Assembly: GCA_036703315.1 (NCBI GenBank)
Contig: DATNPH010000226.1
Coordinates: 1-31,807, forward strand
Reading direction: 5' to 3'
DNA length: 31,807 nt
DNA from: DATNPH01 sp036703315
GTDB lineage: Bacteria > Cyanobacteriota > Cyanobacteriia > Cyanobacteriales > Coleofasciculaceae
The translations under genes and the position numbers were made by a program. Below, in pieces: positions 7,547-15,644 of the stretch (position 1 is the first letter of the stretch; the number at the start of each line of letters is the position of its first letter). The notes under the pieces are model-generated. The model was not told the DNA's origin. It was given only the letters and a program-made list of their open reading frames with translations, and searched no databases.

Positions 7547-8752
7547 ATGAAGCCTGATGTTATCTCAGAAAATAAACCATTTTTGAAGCCTTCAGGACGA
7601 TGGATTATCATCTCTACAATTGTCACAGCTCTAGCTGTTAGTGGCGTTGCTTTACGATATGTCTTTCGCTTCCAACGCAGTTCAACTGCCTCATCAAATC
7701 CTGTAGTAAGTACTCCTACAATTAGAGCCGTTTCTGCACTAGGACGTTTAAGACCAGAGGGAGAAGTCGTTTACTTATCTGCTCCTACTGCTCTTAATGG
7801 ATTGGCTTCAAGCCGAGTTGCCAACGTTTTGGTGAAGGAGGGCGACAAAGTTAACAGAGGGCAAGTAATTGCTACTCTGGATAACCGTGAAAATTTACAA
7901 ACAGCTGTAGAACTGGCTTTAGAAGAAGTCAAAGTCGCTCAAGCCAATCTTGCGAAGGTAAAGGCTGGAGCCAAAACAGGGGAACTTGAAGCTCAAAAAG
8001 CTAATATTGCACGACTAGAAGCTGAATTGCAGGGACAAATTACCGCTCAAGATAAAACTATCGCGCGTTTAGATGCCGAGTTGAACAACGGTAAAATCGA
8101 GTATCAACGATATCGTAAGTTATTCCAAAATGGTGCCGTTACAGCGTCGCAATTAGATAGTAAGCAGCTGACTATGACAACGGCTCAAGAACAGCTAAAT
8201 GAAGCTAAAGTTAATCGAAGCCGAATTTCAACAACATTTCAACAGCAGATCGAGGCAGCCAAAGCAACTCTAAAGCAGATTGCTGAGGTTCGTCCTACAG
8301 ATGTGCAGGCAGCTCAAGCTGAAATAAATAAAGCGATCGCTAATGTTGCTAAAGCTAAGGCAGATTTAGATCTAGCCTATATCCGGACTCCTATAGACGG
8401 ACAAATCTTAAAAATTAACACCAGAGCTGGAGAGGCGGTTGGGAATAAAGGGATTGTTGCTTTAGGACAAACCGATCAGATGAATGTAGTTGCAGAGGTG
8501 TATGAATTAGATGTTAGCAAAGTACGAATTGGTCAAAAAGCTACTATTACTAGCAATGCATTTTCAGGCAAACTATCTGGAACAGTCACTCAAATCGGAC
8601 TACAAGTGAATCCACAAGATGTTTTAAGTACCGATCCAACAGCAGACGTTAATCGGAGAATTATTGAGGTAAAAATTAGTTTGAATGCAATAGATAGCCA
8701 GAGAGTTTTTGCTTTAACTAATTTACAGGTTAATGTAGTGATTGATATTTGA
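7547..8752 (+). CDS. devB: DevB-like membrane fusion protein of an ABC exporter
   Basis: The 401-residue protein has a short cytoplasmic tail, one membrane segment (about 18-38) and a HlyD-type periplasmic part: a lipoyl-like half (VLVKEGDKVNRGQVIATLD, about 95-114), a long coiled coil (about 115-260), the returning barrel strand (LAYIRTPIDGQILKI) and a C-terminal beta-barrel. Length and order match the DevB family, which links the inner-membrane DevCA transporter to TolC in cyanobacterial glycolipid export. It is the first gene of a three-gene plus-strand set. Whether the substrate is a heterocyst-type glycolipid cannot be read from the sequence, since DevBCA paralogues also occur in non-heterocystous species. 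Confidence 0.9.
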   Translation: MKPDVISENKPFLKPSGRWIIISTIVTALAVSGVALRYVFRFQRSSTASSNPVVSTPTIRAVSALGRLRPEGEVVYLSAPTALNGLASSRVANVLVKEGDKVNRGQVIATLDNRENLQTAVELALEEVKVAQANLAKVKAGAKTGELEAQKANIARLEAELQGQITAQDKTIARLDAELNNGKIEYQRYRKLFQNGAVTASQLDSKQLTMTTAQEQLNEAKVNRSRISTTFQQQIEAAKATLKQIAEVRPTDVQAAQAEINKAIANVAKAKADLDLAYIRTPIDGQILKINTRAGEAVGNKGIVALGQTDQMNVVAEVYELDVSKVRIGQKATITSNAFSGKLSGTVTQIGLQVNPQDVLSTDPTADVNRRIIEVKISLNAIDSQRVFALTNLQVNVVIDI

Positions 8753-8813
8753 ATTTTGTGTCAATATTTTTTGCCTGTTTATAATTTTATTTCCTCAAAT
8801 ATCGAGGAGGATG

Positions 8814-9965
8814 ATGTTTAATATTCCTTTAGCATGGCTGCAACTAAGCCGAGAAAAAATTCGTCTGCTTATTGCTTTGGCAGGTATCGGTTTTGCAGTT
8901 ATTCTCATGTTTATGCAATTAGGGTTTCAAGTAGCACTCTACGATAGCACCACACGGCTGCATCAGAATTTGCAAGGAGACTTAGTTTTAATCAGTGCTA
9001 CCTCTAAATCCCTTGGTTATATGACCACTTTTTCTTGGCGTCGTTTATATCAAGCTTTAAGCTTTGATGGTGTAGAATCCGTTAGCTCTATATATGTTGG
9101 CTTTGCAGGCTGGAGAAATCCGGAAAATGGAACTTTTAGAACAATATATGTCTATGGCTTTGAGCTAGGAAGCTCAGCTTTTAAATTTCCTGAGGTTGCT
9201 CAGAATGTAGATAAGCTTCAACTTAAGGAAAATATTTTATTTGATCGAGCTTCCCGCCAAGAGTATGGACCTATTGCTACAGAATTTGAGCAGGGAAAAC
9301 CCATTGTTACTGAGTTAGGTGGTAAAAGAGTCAACGTTGCTGGTCTGTTTACCCTAGGGCCTTCTTTTGGTGCTGATGGGAACGTAATCATGAGTGACTT
9401 AAATTTTCTCCGTATATTTCCTAACCGTAAATTAGGAGAAATCAATATTGGTCTTATTCAGCTTAAACCTCAGGCTGATGCTCAAAATATTCTTGAAAAC
9501 ATAAAAGCTAGCTTGCCTAAAGATGTTAAAGTATTGAGCCATCAAGGTTTTATAGAGTTTGAGAAAAGCTACTGGAAAACGAGTACAGCAATTGGTTTTA
9601 TCTTTACTTTAGGCGTAGGAATGGGATTCATTGTTGGTACGGTTATTGTTTATCAAATTCTTTATACAGATGTGTCTGATCATTTATCAGAATACGCGAC
9701 TTTAAAGGCTATGGGATATAAAAACTCATATTTAGAATTTGTGGTGTTTCAAGAATCAATAATATTGGCATTCTTAGGCTTTATTCCTGGATTTGCTCTC
9801 TCTTTAAGTCTGTATGATTTAACTAAAAAAGCTACACTTCTACCTCTTGGAATGACAATTGACCGAGCTTTGCTAGTTTTAATTTTAACGATATGGATGT
9901 GTTCCATTTCTGGTTTTATTGCTGTGCGTAAACTGCGTAAAGCAGATCCAGCAGATATTTTTTAA
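8814..9965 (+). CDS. devC: DevC-like ABC transporter permease
   Basis: I chose the ATG at 8814 (MFNIPLAWLQLSREK) because it is spaced properly from the ribosome binding site GAGGAGG at 8804-8810; the adjacent ATG at 8811 is too close. The resulting 383 residues equal the usual DevC length. The protein starts with the family's W-L-Q-L amphipathic helix and one membrane helix (about 18-40), then a large periplasmic domain (about 45-255), then three C-terminal helices in the FtsX-like permease layout with the coupling segment EYATLKAMGYKNSYL. It would form the membrane channel driven by the ATPase encoded at 10028. It is 61 bases from the devB stop and 62 bases from devA, consistent with one operon. 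Confidence 0.9.
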   Translation: MFNIPLAWLQLSREKIRLLIALAGIGFAVILMFMQLGFQVALYDSTTRLHQNLQGDLVLISATSKSLGYMTTFSWRRLYQALSFDGVESVSSIYVGFAGWRNPENGTFRTIYVYGFELGSSAFKFPEVAQNVDKLQLKENILFDRASRQEYGPIATEFEQGKPIVTELGGKRVNVAGLFTLGPSFGADGNVIMSDLNFLRIFPNRKLGEINIGLIQLKPQADAQNILENIKASLPKDVKVLSHQGFIEFEKSYWKTSTAIGFIFTLGVGMGFIVGTVIVYQILYTDVSDHLSEYATLKAMGYKNSYLEFVVFQESIILAFLGFIPGFALSLSLYDLTKKATLLPLGMTIDRALLVLILTIWMCSISGFIAVRKLRKADPADIF

Positions 9966-10027
9966 AGCTTTGTATCTACAAAATAAAGGATATTGCCCTT
10001 ATTAATATCCTTAACCCTACTAGACCA

Positions 10028-10732
10028 ATGTACCAAAAATCTATTGTTACTGTTAAGTATCTCAATCACTACTTTGGTAATGGGGGATTACGTAGAAAAG
10101 TTTTGTCTAATATTAACTTAGAAATTAAACCTGGAGAAATTGTTATTTTATCTGGTCCATCAGGGTCAGGTAAAACTACATTGTTAACTCTGATAGGTGG
10201 GTTGCGCTCTATTCATGAAGGAAGTATTAAGGTTCTTGACCAAGAGCTTCGTAGAGCTAGTGATGCACACTTAAGAGAAATTCGTCGCTATATTGGTTAT
10301 ATTTTCCAATCTCACAATTTGCTAGGCTCTTTGACAGCTCAGCAAAATGTACAAATGTCAATTAAACTACATGAAAATGTTTCTAGTTTCGAAGCGCGTA
10401 TAAAATCAGAAGCTGCACTAGAAGCTGTTGGGTTGGGTAACCGACTCAATTACTATCCAGAAAACCTATCTGGAGGACAAAAACAACGGGTAGCTATTGC
10501 GCGTGCTTTAGTTTGTCATCCCAAGTTAGTTCTAGCTGATGAGCCTACCGCTTCTTTGGACAGTAAATCAGGTCGAGAAGTAGTGAAACTTATGCAGCAA
10601 TTGGTTAAGGAACAAGGGTGTGCCGTTCTAATGGTGACTCACGATAATCGCATCCTTGATATTGCTGACCGTATTGTTCACATGGAAGATGGTCAACTAG
10701 TTACAACCTATCGAGCAACAGATGGCACTTAA
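10028..10732 (+). CDS. devA: DevA-like ABC transporter ATPase
   Basis: The 234-residue ATPase has Walker A GPSGSGKTTLL (about 43-53), a Q-loop in YIFQSHNLLGSLTAQQNV, the signature LSGGQKQRVAIARAL (about 147-161), Walker B LVLADEPTASLD and the switch His in MVTHD, all intact. Sequence and length fit the DevA/LolD-like (MacB-type) clade that powers three-component exporters with DevB and DevC. It ends the devBCA set. A GC hairpin lies at 10760-10777, before the convergent gene at 10802. Confidence 0.93.
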   Translation: MYQKSIVTVKYLNHYFGNGGLRRKVLSNINLEIKPGEIVILSGPSGSGKTTLLTLIGGLRSIHEGSIKVLDQELRRASDAHLREIRRYIGYIFQSHNLLGSLTAQQNVQMSIKLHENVSSFEARIKSEAALEAVGLGNRLNYYPENLSGGQKQRVAIARALVCHPKLVLADEPTASLDSKSGREVVKLMQQLVKEQGCAVLMVTHDNRILDIADRIVHMEDGQLVTTYRATDGT

Positions 10733-10759
10733 AGGAAGCCATCGTGGGGAGCATCGCAC

Positions 10760-10777
10760 CTGGGCGAAAATGCCCAA
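10760..10777. terminator. Possible hairpin between convergent genes
   Basis: TGGGC and GCCCA form a 5-bp stem around a six-base A-rich loop in the 69-base gap between devA and the convergent isopropylmalate-synthase-like gene. There is no clear U-tract, so terminator function is only plausible by position. Confidence 0.3.
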
Positions 10778-10801
10778 ATGGCTACTAAGCTTAGAGGCAT
10801 A

Positions 10802-11659
10802 TTAGTAGACGGACTCATTTCTCGTAATTCCAGTGACTTGAGCAACTAATTCTGAAGCGGCGCTGAGTAAAGCGGTTTCAATATCAACTCTGTAGTGACT
10901 AGACTGCCTAAGTGCTTTCACCACTTCTCCTAAATCAGCATTGCCTTTTCTGGCTCCCAGTCCATTAATGGCGCATTCAATTTGTCTCACCCCACAAGTG
11001 AGAGAAGTAATTGAATTTTCCACCGCTAATCCCAAGTCATTGTGACAGTGAACTGCGATCGCAACTTGGTCAATATTCGGAACCCGATTCACAATCCTCT
11101 CAATCAATCCTGAAAATTCCTGAGGTGAGCATGTACCAAGACTGTCAGGAATACATATAGTCGTTGCACCACTTGTGATTGCTGTTTCAACCGCTTTACA
11201 TAGGAAATCAGGTTCACTCCTGGGAGCATTAAATGCTGACCATTCCACATCAGCACAGTAGTTTCGAGCAAGTGTAACGCTGTCCCGAATTACATCTAGG
11301 GTTTGTTCTTGACTGACTTCAGATTGATTCTTCAGATTGACTGGAGTATAGACATTAATTCTTCCTCTAGTCGCGGGTTTAATGGCTAGGGCAACACTGG
11401 CAATTTCCTCTGGCTTAGAGCTTGCTAATCCGCAAATCGTAGCTTGCTTGACCTGCTTCGATATCATGAATATTTCATCAAAGTCCTTCTGAAAAGCTCC
11501 CGGATAACCTACTTCTATGACATCAACACGCATCTCTTCCAGAAGCATCGCAATACTCATTTTTTGATGAAGATCCATTTTGACACCTGGCGTCAGCTCT
11601 CCATCACGCATGGTGGTATCAAAAATAATTACTTTTGACTCTGGAAATGTGTTCTGCAT
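10802..11659 (-). CDS. 2-isopropylmalate/homocitrate synthase-like protein, catalytic barrel only
   Basis: The 285-residue protein matches the N-terminal TIM barrel of LeuA-type synthases, which join acetyl-CoA to a 2-oxoacid. Visible are TTMRDGELTPG (15-25), the metal-ligand motif HCHNDLG (H204, H206) and INGLGARKGN (231-240). Several family residues differ: the usual Gln in RDGEQ is Leu, the ED of SAEDA is FN (143-144), and GERAGN reads GARKGN. It ends where LeuA would continue into the NAFAHE-GIHQDG linker, so it lacks the accessory and feedback domains. It may be a specialised or inactive enzyme. AAGGA upstream of the ATG supports the start. The methyltransferase gene 92 bases upstream on the same strand may be co-transcribed. 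Confidence 0.8.
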   Translation of the reverse strand: MQNTFPESKVIIFDTTMRDGELTPGVKMDLHQKMSIAMLLEEMRVDVIEVGYPGAFQKDFDEIFMISKQVKQATICGLASSKPEEIASVALAIKPATRGRINVYTPVNLKNQSEVSQEQTLDVIRDSVTLARNYCADVEWSAFNAPRSEPDFLCKAVETAITSGATTICIPDSLGTCSPQEFSGLIERIVNRVPNIDQVAIAVHCHNDLGLAVENSITSLTCGVRQIECAINGLGARKGNADLGEVVKALRQSSHYRVDIETALLSAASELVAQVTGITRNESVY

Positions 11660-11750
11660 AAGGCTGTCCTTAAAGTTCTAAATCTGACATAAAAAGCTAT
11701 TTATTTACACTAAAATCATCTGCTGTTTGGTATAATTTACCTGACTATAT

Positions 11751-12524
11751 CTATTTTTTCTTACGTCCTATTACAATGGGTTGGTAGTATCCGCTCGCCT
11801 CTGGCATCAGCCATCTGATATCTGTAAATCCTGCATTTTCAAGGATTTCACTCAACTCATGTCGGAGAAGTGCGCGGTATTGAGTTGTATAGTGTTGAGT
11901 TTGCCAGCTTCCTTCAATTTCTTGGACTATAAAGTGGTGGACTTGGTAAATATTTCCCTCATCCGACCAATCCCAAGCCTGAAAAATAATTCGCCTTTGT
12001 TCAGCCCCATCTAATACCTCTGGCATCGTAGAGCGAGGTTTTTCCTGTATAGCTTGGTCATAATCTCGAATACTGGCTATGAGTAGACCATTTGGCTTCA
12101 ACTTAGACCAGAGATTGTTTGCTGCCAGATGTAAATCATCATTACTCAATAGATGAGGTAGAGCATTGTCGCAAGAGATAACCACATCAAATTCCCCATC
12201 AACTTCTATATCCAGCGTTCGTAAGTCAGCAACACCAAATGTTAGCGAAACTCCAAACGACTCAGCCATTTCTTTAGCACGCTTTACTGCTGCTGGGCTT
12301 AAGTCGGTAGCATGAACTTGGTATCCCCGTTTTGCTAAACCGATCGCCTGTGTCCCAATCCCACAGGAACAGTCCAATACAGTGAGAGGAAACTGACGCA
12401 TTTCACTACGGATGAGCCTGTCTAATACCATTGCCTGCTGTAGCACTGACTTCTGCCAATCCGCAAAGATGAGGTGATAGTTGCTAGATAGTTGCTCGTA
12501 GAAATCTAATACTGAATTAATCAT
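11751..12524 (-). CDS. Class I SAM-dependent methyltransferase
   Basis: The 257-residue protein has a Rossmann-type methyltransferase fold: motif I VLDCSCGIGTQAIGLAKRG (about 49-67), the acidic residue after strand 2 in HATDLS, DVVISCDNALPHLL for motif IV, and LKPNGLLIASIRDYD for the post-IV strand. It resembles small-molecule methyltransferases such as glycine/sarcosine N-methyltransferases, with cysteines in place of the common DxGxG residues, but the substrate cannot be fixed. It may be co-transcribed with the synthase-like gene downstream. The ribosome binding site is weak, and the gene is preceded by the heptamer repeats at 12551. Confidence 0.85.
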   Translation of the reverse strand: MINSVLDFYEQLSSNYHLIFADWQKSVLQQAMVLDRLIRSEMRQFPLTVLDCSCGIGTQAIGLAKRGYQVHATDLSPAAVKRAKEMAESFGVSLTFGVADLRTLDIEVDGEFDVVISCDNALPHLLSNDDLHLAANNLWSKLKPNGLLIASIRDYDQAIQEKPRSTMPEVLDGAEQRRIIFQAWDWSDEGNIYQVHHFIVQEIEGSWQTQHYTTQYRALLRHELSEILENAGFTDIRWLMPEASGYYQPIVIGRKKK

Positions 12525-12550
12525 ATTAGTACCTATTTATTCATCAGTTT

Positions 12551-12592
12551 AGGTGGTAGGTGGTAGGTGGTAGGTAGTAGGTTTTAGGTTTT
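12551..12592 (+). repeat. Tandem heptamer repeat (AGGTGGT family)
   Basis: Six consecutive 7-base units: AGGTGGT three times, AGGTAGT once, AGGTTTT twice. Short tandem heptamers of this kind (STRR) are a known feature of cyanobacterial intergenic DNA. It lies immediately upstream of the methyltransferase gene. Confidence 0.75.
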
Positions 12593-12739
12593 AGTAAAAA
12601 TCTCCTAACCTAAAACCTATTCAAATAGGTGGTAGCTTTGAAAGCTTTGAAAGAACCGAAACCATTAATTTTTCCCCAAGTCTTGGTCTGACTTTTTACT
12701 AGCTTGTAGTTTGTAGGTTTTAGGAGCGGTTATTCCCAA

Positions 12740-12766
12740 CACCTACCACCTACCACCTAAAACCTC
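12740..12766 (-). repeat. Inverted copy of the heptamer repeat
   Basis: On the minus strand this reads AGGTTTT, AGGTGGT, AGGTGGT, the same units as 12551-12592 but inverted. The two tracts bracket about 150 bases that also contain fragments of the same words (near 12606-12635), so the whole 12551-12766 stretch is one repeat cluster between two same-strand genes. Confidence 0.65.
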
Positions 12767-12767
12767 C

Positions 12768-14453
12768 TTAAAATCGAGCAGCGGTGAGAGTCACGTCAGA
12801 ATACTTCCAAGCTTCATCAAAGCGCTGTTGCACTGCTTTGGCTGCCTCAGTTTTGCCCTGCGCTTGTAGGCTCTGCGCCAGTCCGAATAGTGACCAAGCG
12901 TTTTCAGGATAAATCTTTAGGTCTTCCCGATACACCTGCTCTGCCTCGGCTGCACGATTAGCTTCTAGCAACACGGTTCCCAGAGATTGCCGCGTGGGGT
13001 GGTACCAGTCAGCCGGTTCGGTGTAGACCATCGTATCTTCAAATTTGATAGCGCTTTTCAGGTGGGCAACTGCCTGCTCGTAATTCCCCTGTTTAGCGGC
13101 CAGTTCACCAGCCAGTACCTCAGTTGCAATGTTCAACACATGGGTGGTTGAATTGAATCCCCAGATTTTGATTTGCTCTAAGGCAGGATCGGCAGCGATC
13201 GCTTGCAACTGTTCAAGTTCCTGAGTCGCTTGCTCTACCTGACCTTTTGCAACAAAAGCCATCCCACGCGCATAGTGCCAGACTCCAGTTGGATACTTCA
13301 GGTCGTTCGCAGGTGCAGGTGTTGTCAGAATTTCATCCCACTTACCGAAGCGGGTCAAGGTATATAGCGGAATCACATAGTAGTGCTGCAACGAGCCACT
13401 AAGCTCCGGTTGCCGCATCTGTTTTTCATCTACTTTAGCCGTTTGAGTAGCTGCCTGAATGGCTAGTTCGCTTTGTCCCGTCATCAAGGCAGCAAACCAG
13501 AGAAAGTGGTGGTTATGGGGCATATAGCCCATCGAATACATAGTCTGGGTATCACGATAAGTGGCATACGCCTTGTCCGCTTCAATACCCCGTTGATTGG
13601 AAACTACCGCATCGTGATAGCGTCCGACACGAATGTAAATGTGCGATGCCATGTGAACTAGATGCCCTGCTCCGGGTACCAGATTCATAAGGCGATCGGC
13701 GGCAGCAACGCCTAGTTCGGGACGCGCCTTTTCCACCGCATGGATGTAGAGGTGATTTGCGCCGGGATGACTTGGATTGCGTTGCAGAATAGACTCTACC
13801 CTTGCCATGATTTCAATGCCCTCAGGCTTGGGTTCACCGTTTTCTTTCCAGTAATCCCAGGGAGTGGTATCCATCAGCGCTTCTACAAACAAGGTTGCTG
13901 CATCCAAGTCGTCTGGATAACGTTTTGCCACCTCCCGCATAGCGTTGGCGTAAGCAATATCAAAAGGCTTCCGGTCTTCAACATGCTTGATTGGGTAGCG
14001 CTTCGCTAGTGCCTGAATGTAAGCTTGCTCTTTCTCACTGGCATTCTTGCTCAGTGCGATCGCTTTCTGGAGCGCCTGCCCCGTCTCAATCAGGGCTTCT
14101 GCTTCCATAGGTGCGTTGATATTGGGCCCAAGGACATAGGCAATGCCCCAGTAACACATAGCGCAGTTAGGGTCGAGTTTTGCTGCCTCTTTGAAGGAGC
14201 GTACTGCCTCAGCATGATTGAATCCGTAAGCCAAGATTAGCCCTTGGTCGAAGTAGCGCTGAGCAAGTTTCGAGTTCGTCGAAATTGGATGATCGTAGTC
14301 ACCAAGATTGTTGAACAGTGGTGCAGCGTAGTTGGTATTCTCGGTATGACTAATGCTAGCCTCATGAGCTACGGCTAGTTTAGGTTGCGTCGTGATATAT
14401 CCAGGCAGTCCAAGAGCGACAAGTAGAAATAAGAGAATTGCAGTTCGATTCAT
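12768..14453 (-). CDS. Exported tetratricopeptide-repeat protein
   Basis: The 561-residue protein has an N-terminal signal sequence (a hydrophobic core of about 5-19 after MNRT) and probably acts outside the cytoplasm. The rest is helical. Clear TPR units occur near 62-100 (YFDQGLILAYGFNHAEAVRSF) and in the C-terminal third, where the ending reads LFGLAQSLQAQGKTEAAKAV. A CAMC pair follows the first repeat, and a GHLVHMASHIYIR stretch contains His residues typical of this TPR family. The family occurs in many bacteria without an assigned reaction; a scaffold role is the safest reading. AGGAGG eight bases upstream strongly supports the ATG at 14453. The gene appears monocistronic. Confidence 0.85.
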   Translation of the reverse strand: MNRTAILLFLLVALGLPGYITTQPKLAVAHEASISHTENTNYAAPLFNNLGDYDHPISTNSKLAQRYFDQGLILAYGFNHAEAVRSFKEAAKLDPNCAMCYWGIAYVLGPNINAPMEAEALIETGQALQKAIALSKNASEKEQAYIQALAKRYPIKHVEDRKPFDIAYANAMREVAKRYPDDLDAATLFVEALMDTTPWDYWKENGEPKPEGIEIMARVESILQRNPSHPGANHLYIHAVEKARPELGVAAADRLMNLVPGAGHLVHMASHIYIRVGRYHDAVVSNQRGIEADKAYATYRDTQTMYSMGYMPHNHHFLWFAALMTGQSELAIQAATQTAKVDEKQMRQPELSGSLQHYYVIPLYTLTRFGKWDEILTTPAPANDLKYPTGVWHYARGMAFVAKGQVEQATQELEQLQAIAADPALEQIKIWGFNSTTHVLNIATEVLAGELAAKQGNYEQAVAHLKSAIKFEDTMVYTEPADWYHPTRQSLGTVLLEANRAAEAEQVYREDLKIYPENAWSLFGLAQSLQAQGKTEAAKAVQQRFDEAWKYSDVTLTAARF

Positions 14454-14752
14454 TCAAGTAACCTCCTATGAGAATAGGGGCTATGGACTAGGGATTGGGG
14501 GCTAGGGAAGAGTAATTTTTATTAGCGGTGGTGACAATTTTGCCATGAGAGGGTGAGGGGGAGAGAGGGGGAGAAAGCTTTTCATCCTTTATTGTGATTG
14601 AAGCTCATGGATGTCTGTTTTGAAACTAGAGCGGGAGAGAGGGGGATAGGGAGAGGGGGAGAAGAATTTTCATTCCTTCTTTCAAGTTAAGAATCACATG
14701 ATTCATTAATTACTTTCTTCCAACTGATTGACTGCTGTAAGTAATGTAGTAG
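14454..14752. repeat. Intergenic region with purine-rich GGGAGAG repeats
   Basis: No gene is visible. Two purine-rich tracts, about 14546-14582 and 14632-14675, are built from GGGAGA/GGGGGAGA words and end in a TTTTCATCCTT or TTTTCATTCCTT tail, so they are imperfect direct copies. A related tract, inverted, lies inside the NB-ARC gene at about 24740-24870. Confidence 0.55.
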
Positions 14753-15046
14753 TCACTGACAGGTTGGCAATTTTGTTTGATTAGGGTAGATGACCTCAAT
14801 GACCAGGGGCTTTCGACCTAAGCTAGAAATCAATCCGATCGCCTGAGTAAAAACGAATAACATAGTTTCGCCCGTTTTCATGGTGATATCTTTAGCCTCA
14901 AGTGTTATCCATGCGTCACCAGAGACAATTTGTATCACCAGTAGTCCTTTAGGTAATCGTAGAATATGACCCCGAAAGAGAGTAAAACGATGCTTGTTGA
15001 AAGAGTGCCAATTGAGTTCAGAAACAGAGATAAGTGATGTGTACAT
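14753..15046 (-). CDS. Small DUF2917-like (cupin-like) protein
   Basis: The 97-residue protein is made mainly of short beta strands: FTLFRGHILRLP, LLVIQIVSGDAWITLEA, ITMKTGETMLF, LVIEVIYP. The strand-Gly-Asp-Ala-Trp-Ile-Thr pattern followed by a G-E turn resembles the DUF2917 family, small single-domain cupin-like proteins of unknown role. There are no metal-binding His clusters, so an enzymatic cupin is unlikely. GGAG about 10 bases upstream supports the ATG. Confidence 0.6.
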   Translation of the reverse strand: MYTSLISVSELNWHSFNKHRFTLFRGHILRLPKGLLVIQIVSGDAWITLEAKDITMKTGETMLFVFTQAIGLISSLGRKPLVIEVIYPNQTKLPTCQ

Positions 15047-15152
15047 TAGTTAAGGCTCCATTAATACTGCACCACCGAAAACAATCCTTTATCTAACTTT
15101 CAAGGGAGCGGTACTGCAGATAGCTCCAAATAAGTAACCAGATAATAAGTAG

Positions 15153-15181
15153 TTGAATGTCTTACGGTTGAATGTCTTACG
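15153..15181. repeat. 15-bp tandem duplication
   Basis: GTTGAATGTCTTACG is present twice in direct succession. It lies between the DUF2917-like gene start and the hairpin at 15203, in otherwise non-coding DNA, and may be a replication slip. Confidence 0.5.
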
Positions 15182-15202
15182 TTTATAGGGTTTTGACTTT
15201 TT

Positions 15203-15252
15203 TACAGACGTGCCAACAGCCCTATGGGCATCCTGTAGCGGGCACGTCTGTA
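15203..15252. repeat. Palindromic repeat element with 12-bp arms
   Basis: TACAGACGTGCC and GGCACGTCTGTA are exact inverted copies 26 bases apart. Inside them GCCC-TAT-GGGC forms a second small hairpin, and the element is flanked by related TTTGACTT and CTTTTGACTT words. This is the structure of a small dispersed palindromic repeat able to form a cruciform. Confidence 0.55.
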
Positions 15253-15293
15253 CGACTTTTGACTTCCGCGTAGCGATACTACTCCAACACTCA

Positions 15294-15583
15294 CTAGTAA
15301 TACAGCTGCTCTAGCCAAATCCGAACTTCTTCTTCAGAGTAGAGAACTGCCCTGCGACCTGTTATTGGATCATTTACGCTCCAGCGAACTTCTCCTGTCT
15401 TGTTTTTGCTCAACCTAATCCTTGGTTGCTCAGATTGAGTGAGAGCTTCAATAAACAGTTCCCAGACCTACTTAACCACAATACGAATTTCGCTTTCTCA
15501 GCTTTAGCCCTTGGTTCTGGTTTGAAAATCAGTTCCAACTCTTGATGAGTGTTTTTCTCGCCTTCAATGATGAAGTTATCCAT
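15294..15583 (-). pseudogene. Broken small gene (frameshift plus stop)
   Basis: A minus-strand ATG at 15583 opens a frame reading MDNFIIEGEKNTHQELELIF, which runs to a TGA at 15410. In a second frame, coding-like sequence continues as VWELFIEALTQSEQPRIRL, then TGEVRWSVNDPITGRRAVLY and EEVRIWLEQLYY to a TAG at 15294, but a TAG precedes the VWELF. The 290-base total is not a multiple of three. A frameshift and a nonsense change together explain the pattern. I do not recognise the family. It precedes the start of the DUF2917-like gene on the same strand. Confidence 0.5.
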
Positions 15584-15644
15584 AATAGTTATCTCTCTAA
15601 AAAGTGTTCAAGACTGAGTTGTTTCTAGGACAATTAAGTAATTA

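Noticed and set aside
11731..11736. TATAAT box on the plus strand
   Set aside because: It points into the 3' end of the minus-strand methyltransferase gene, with no plus-strand gene to serve.
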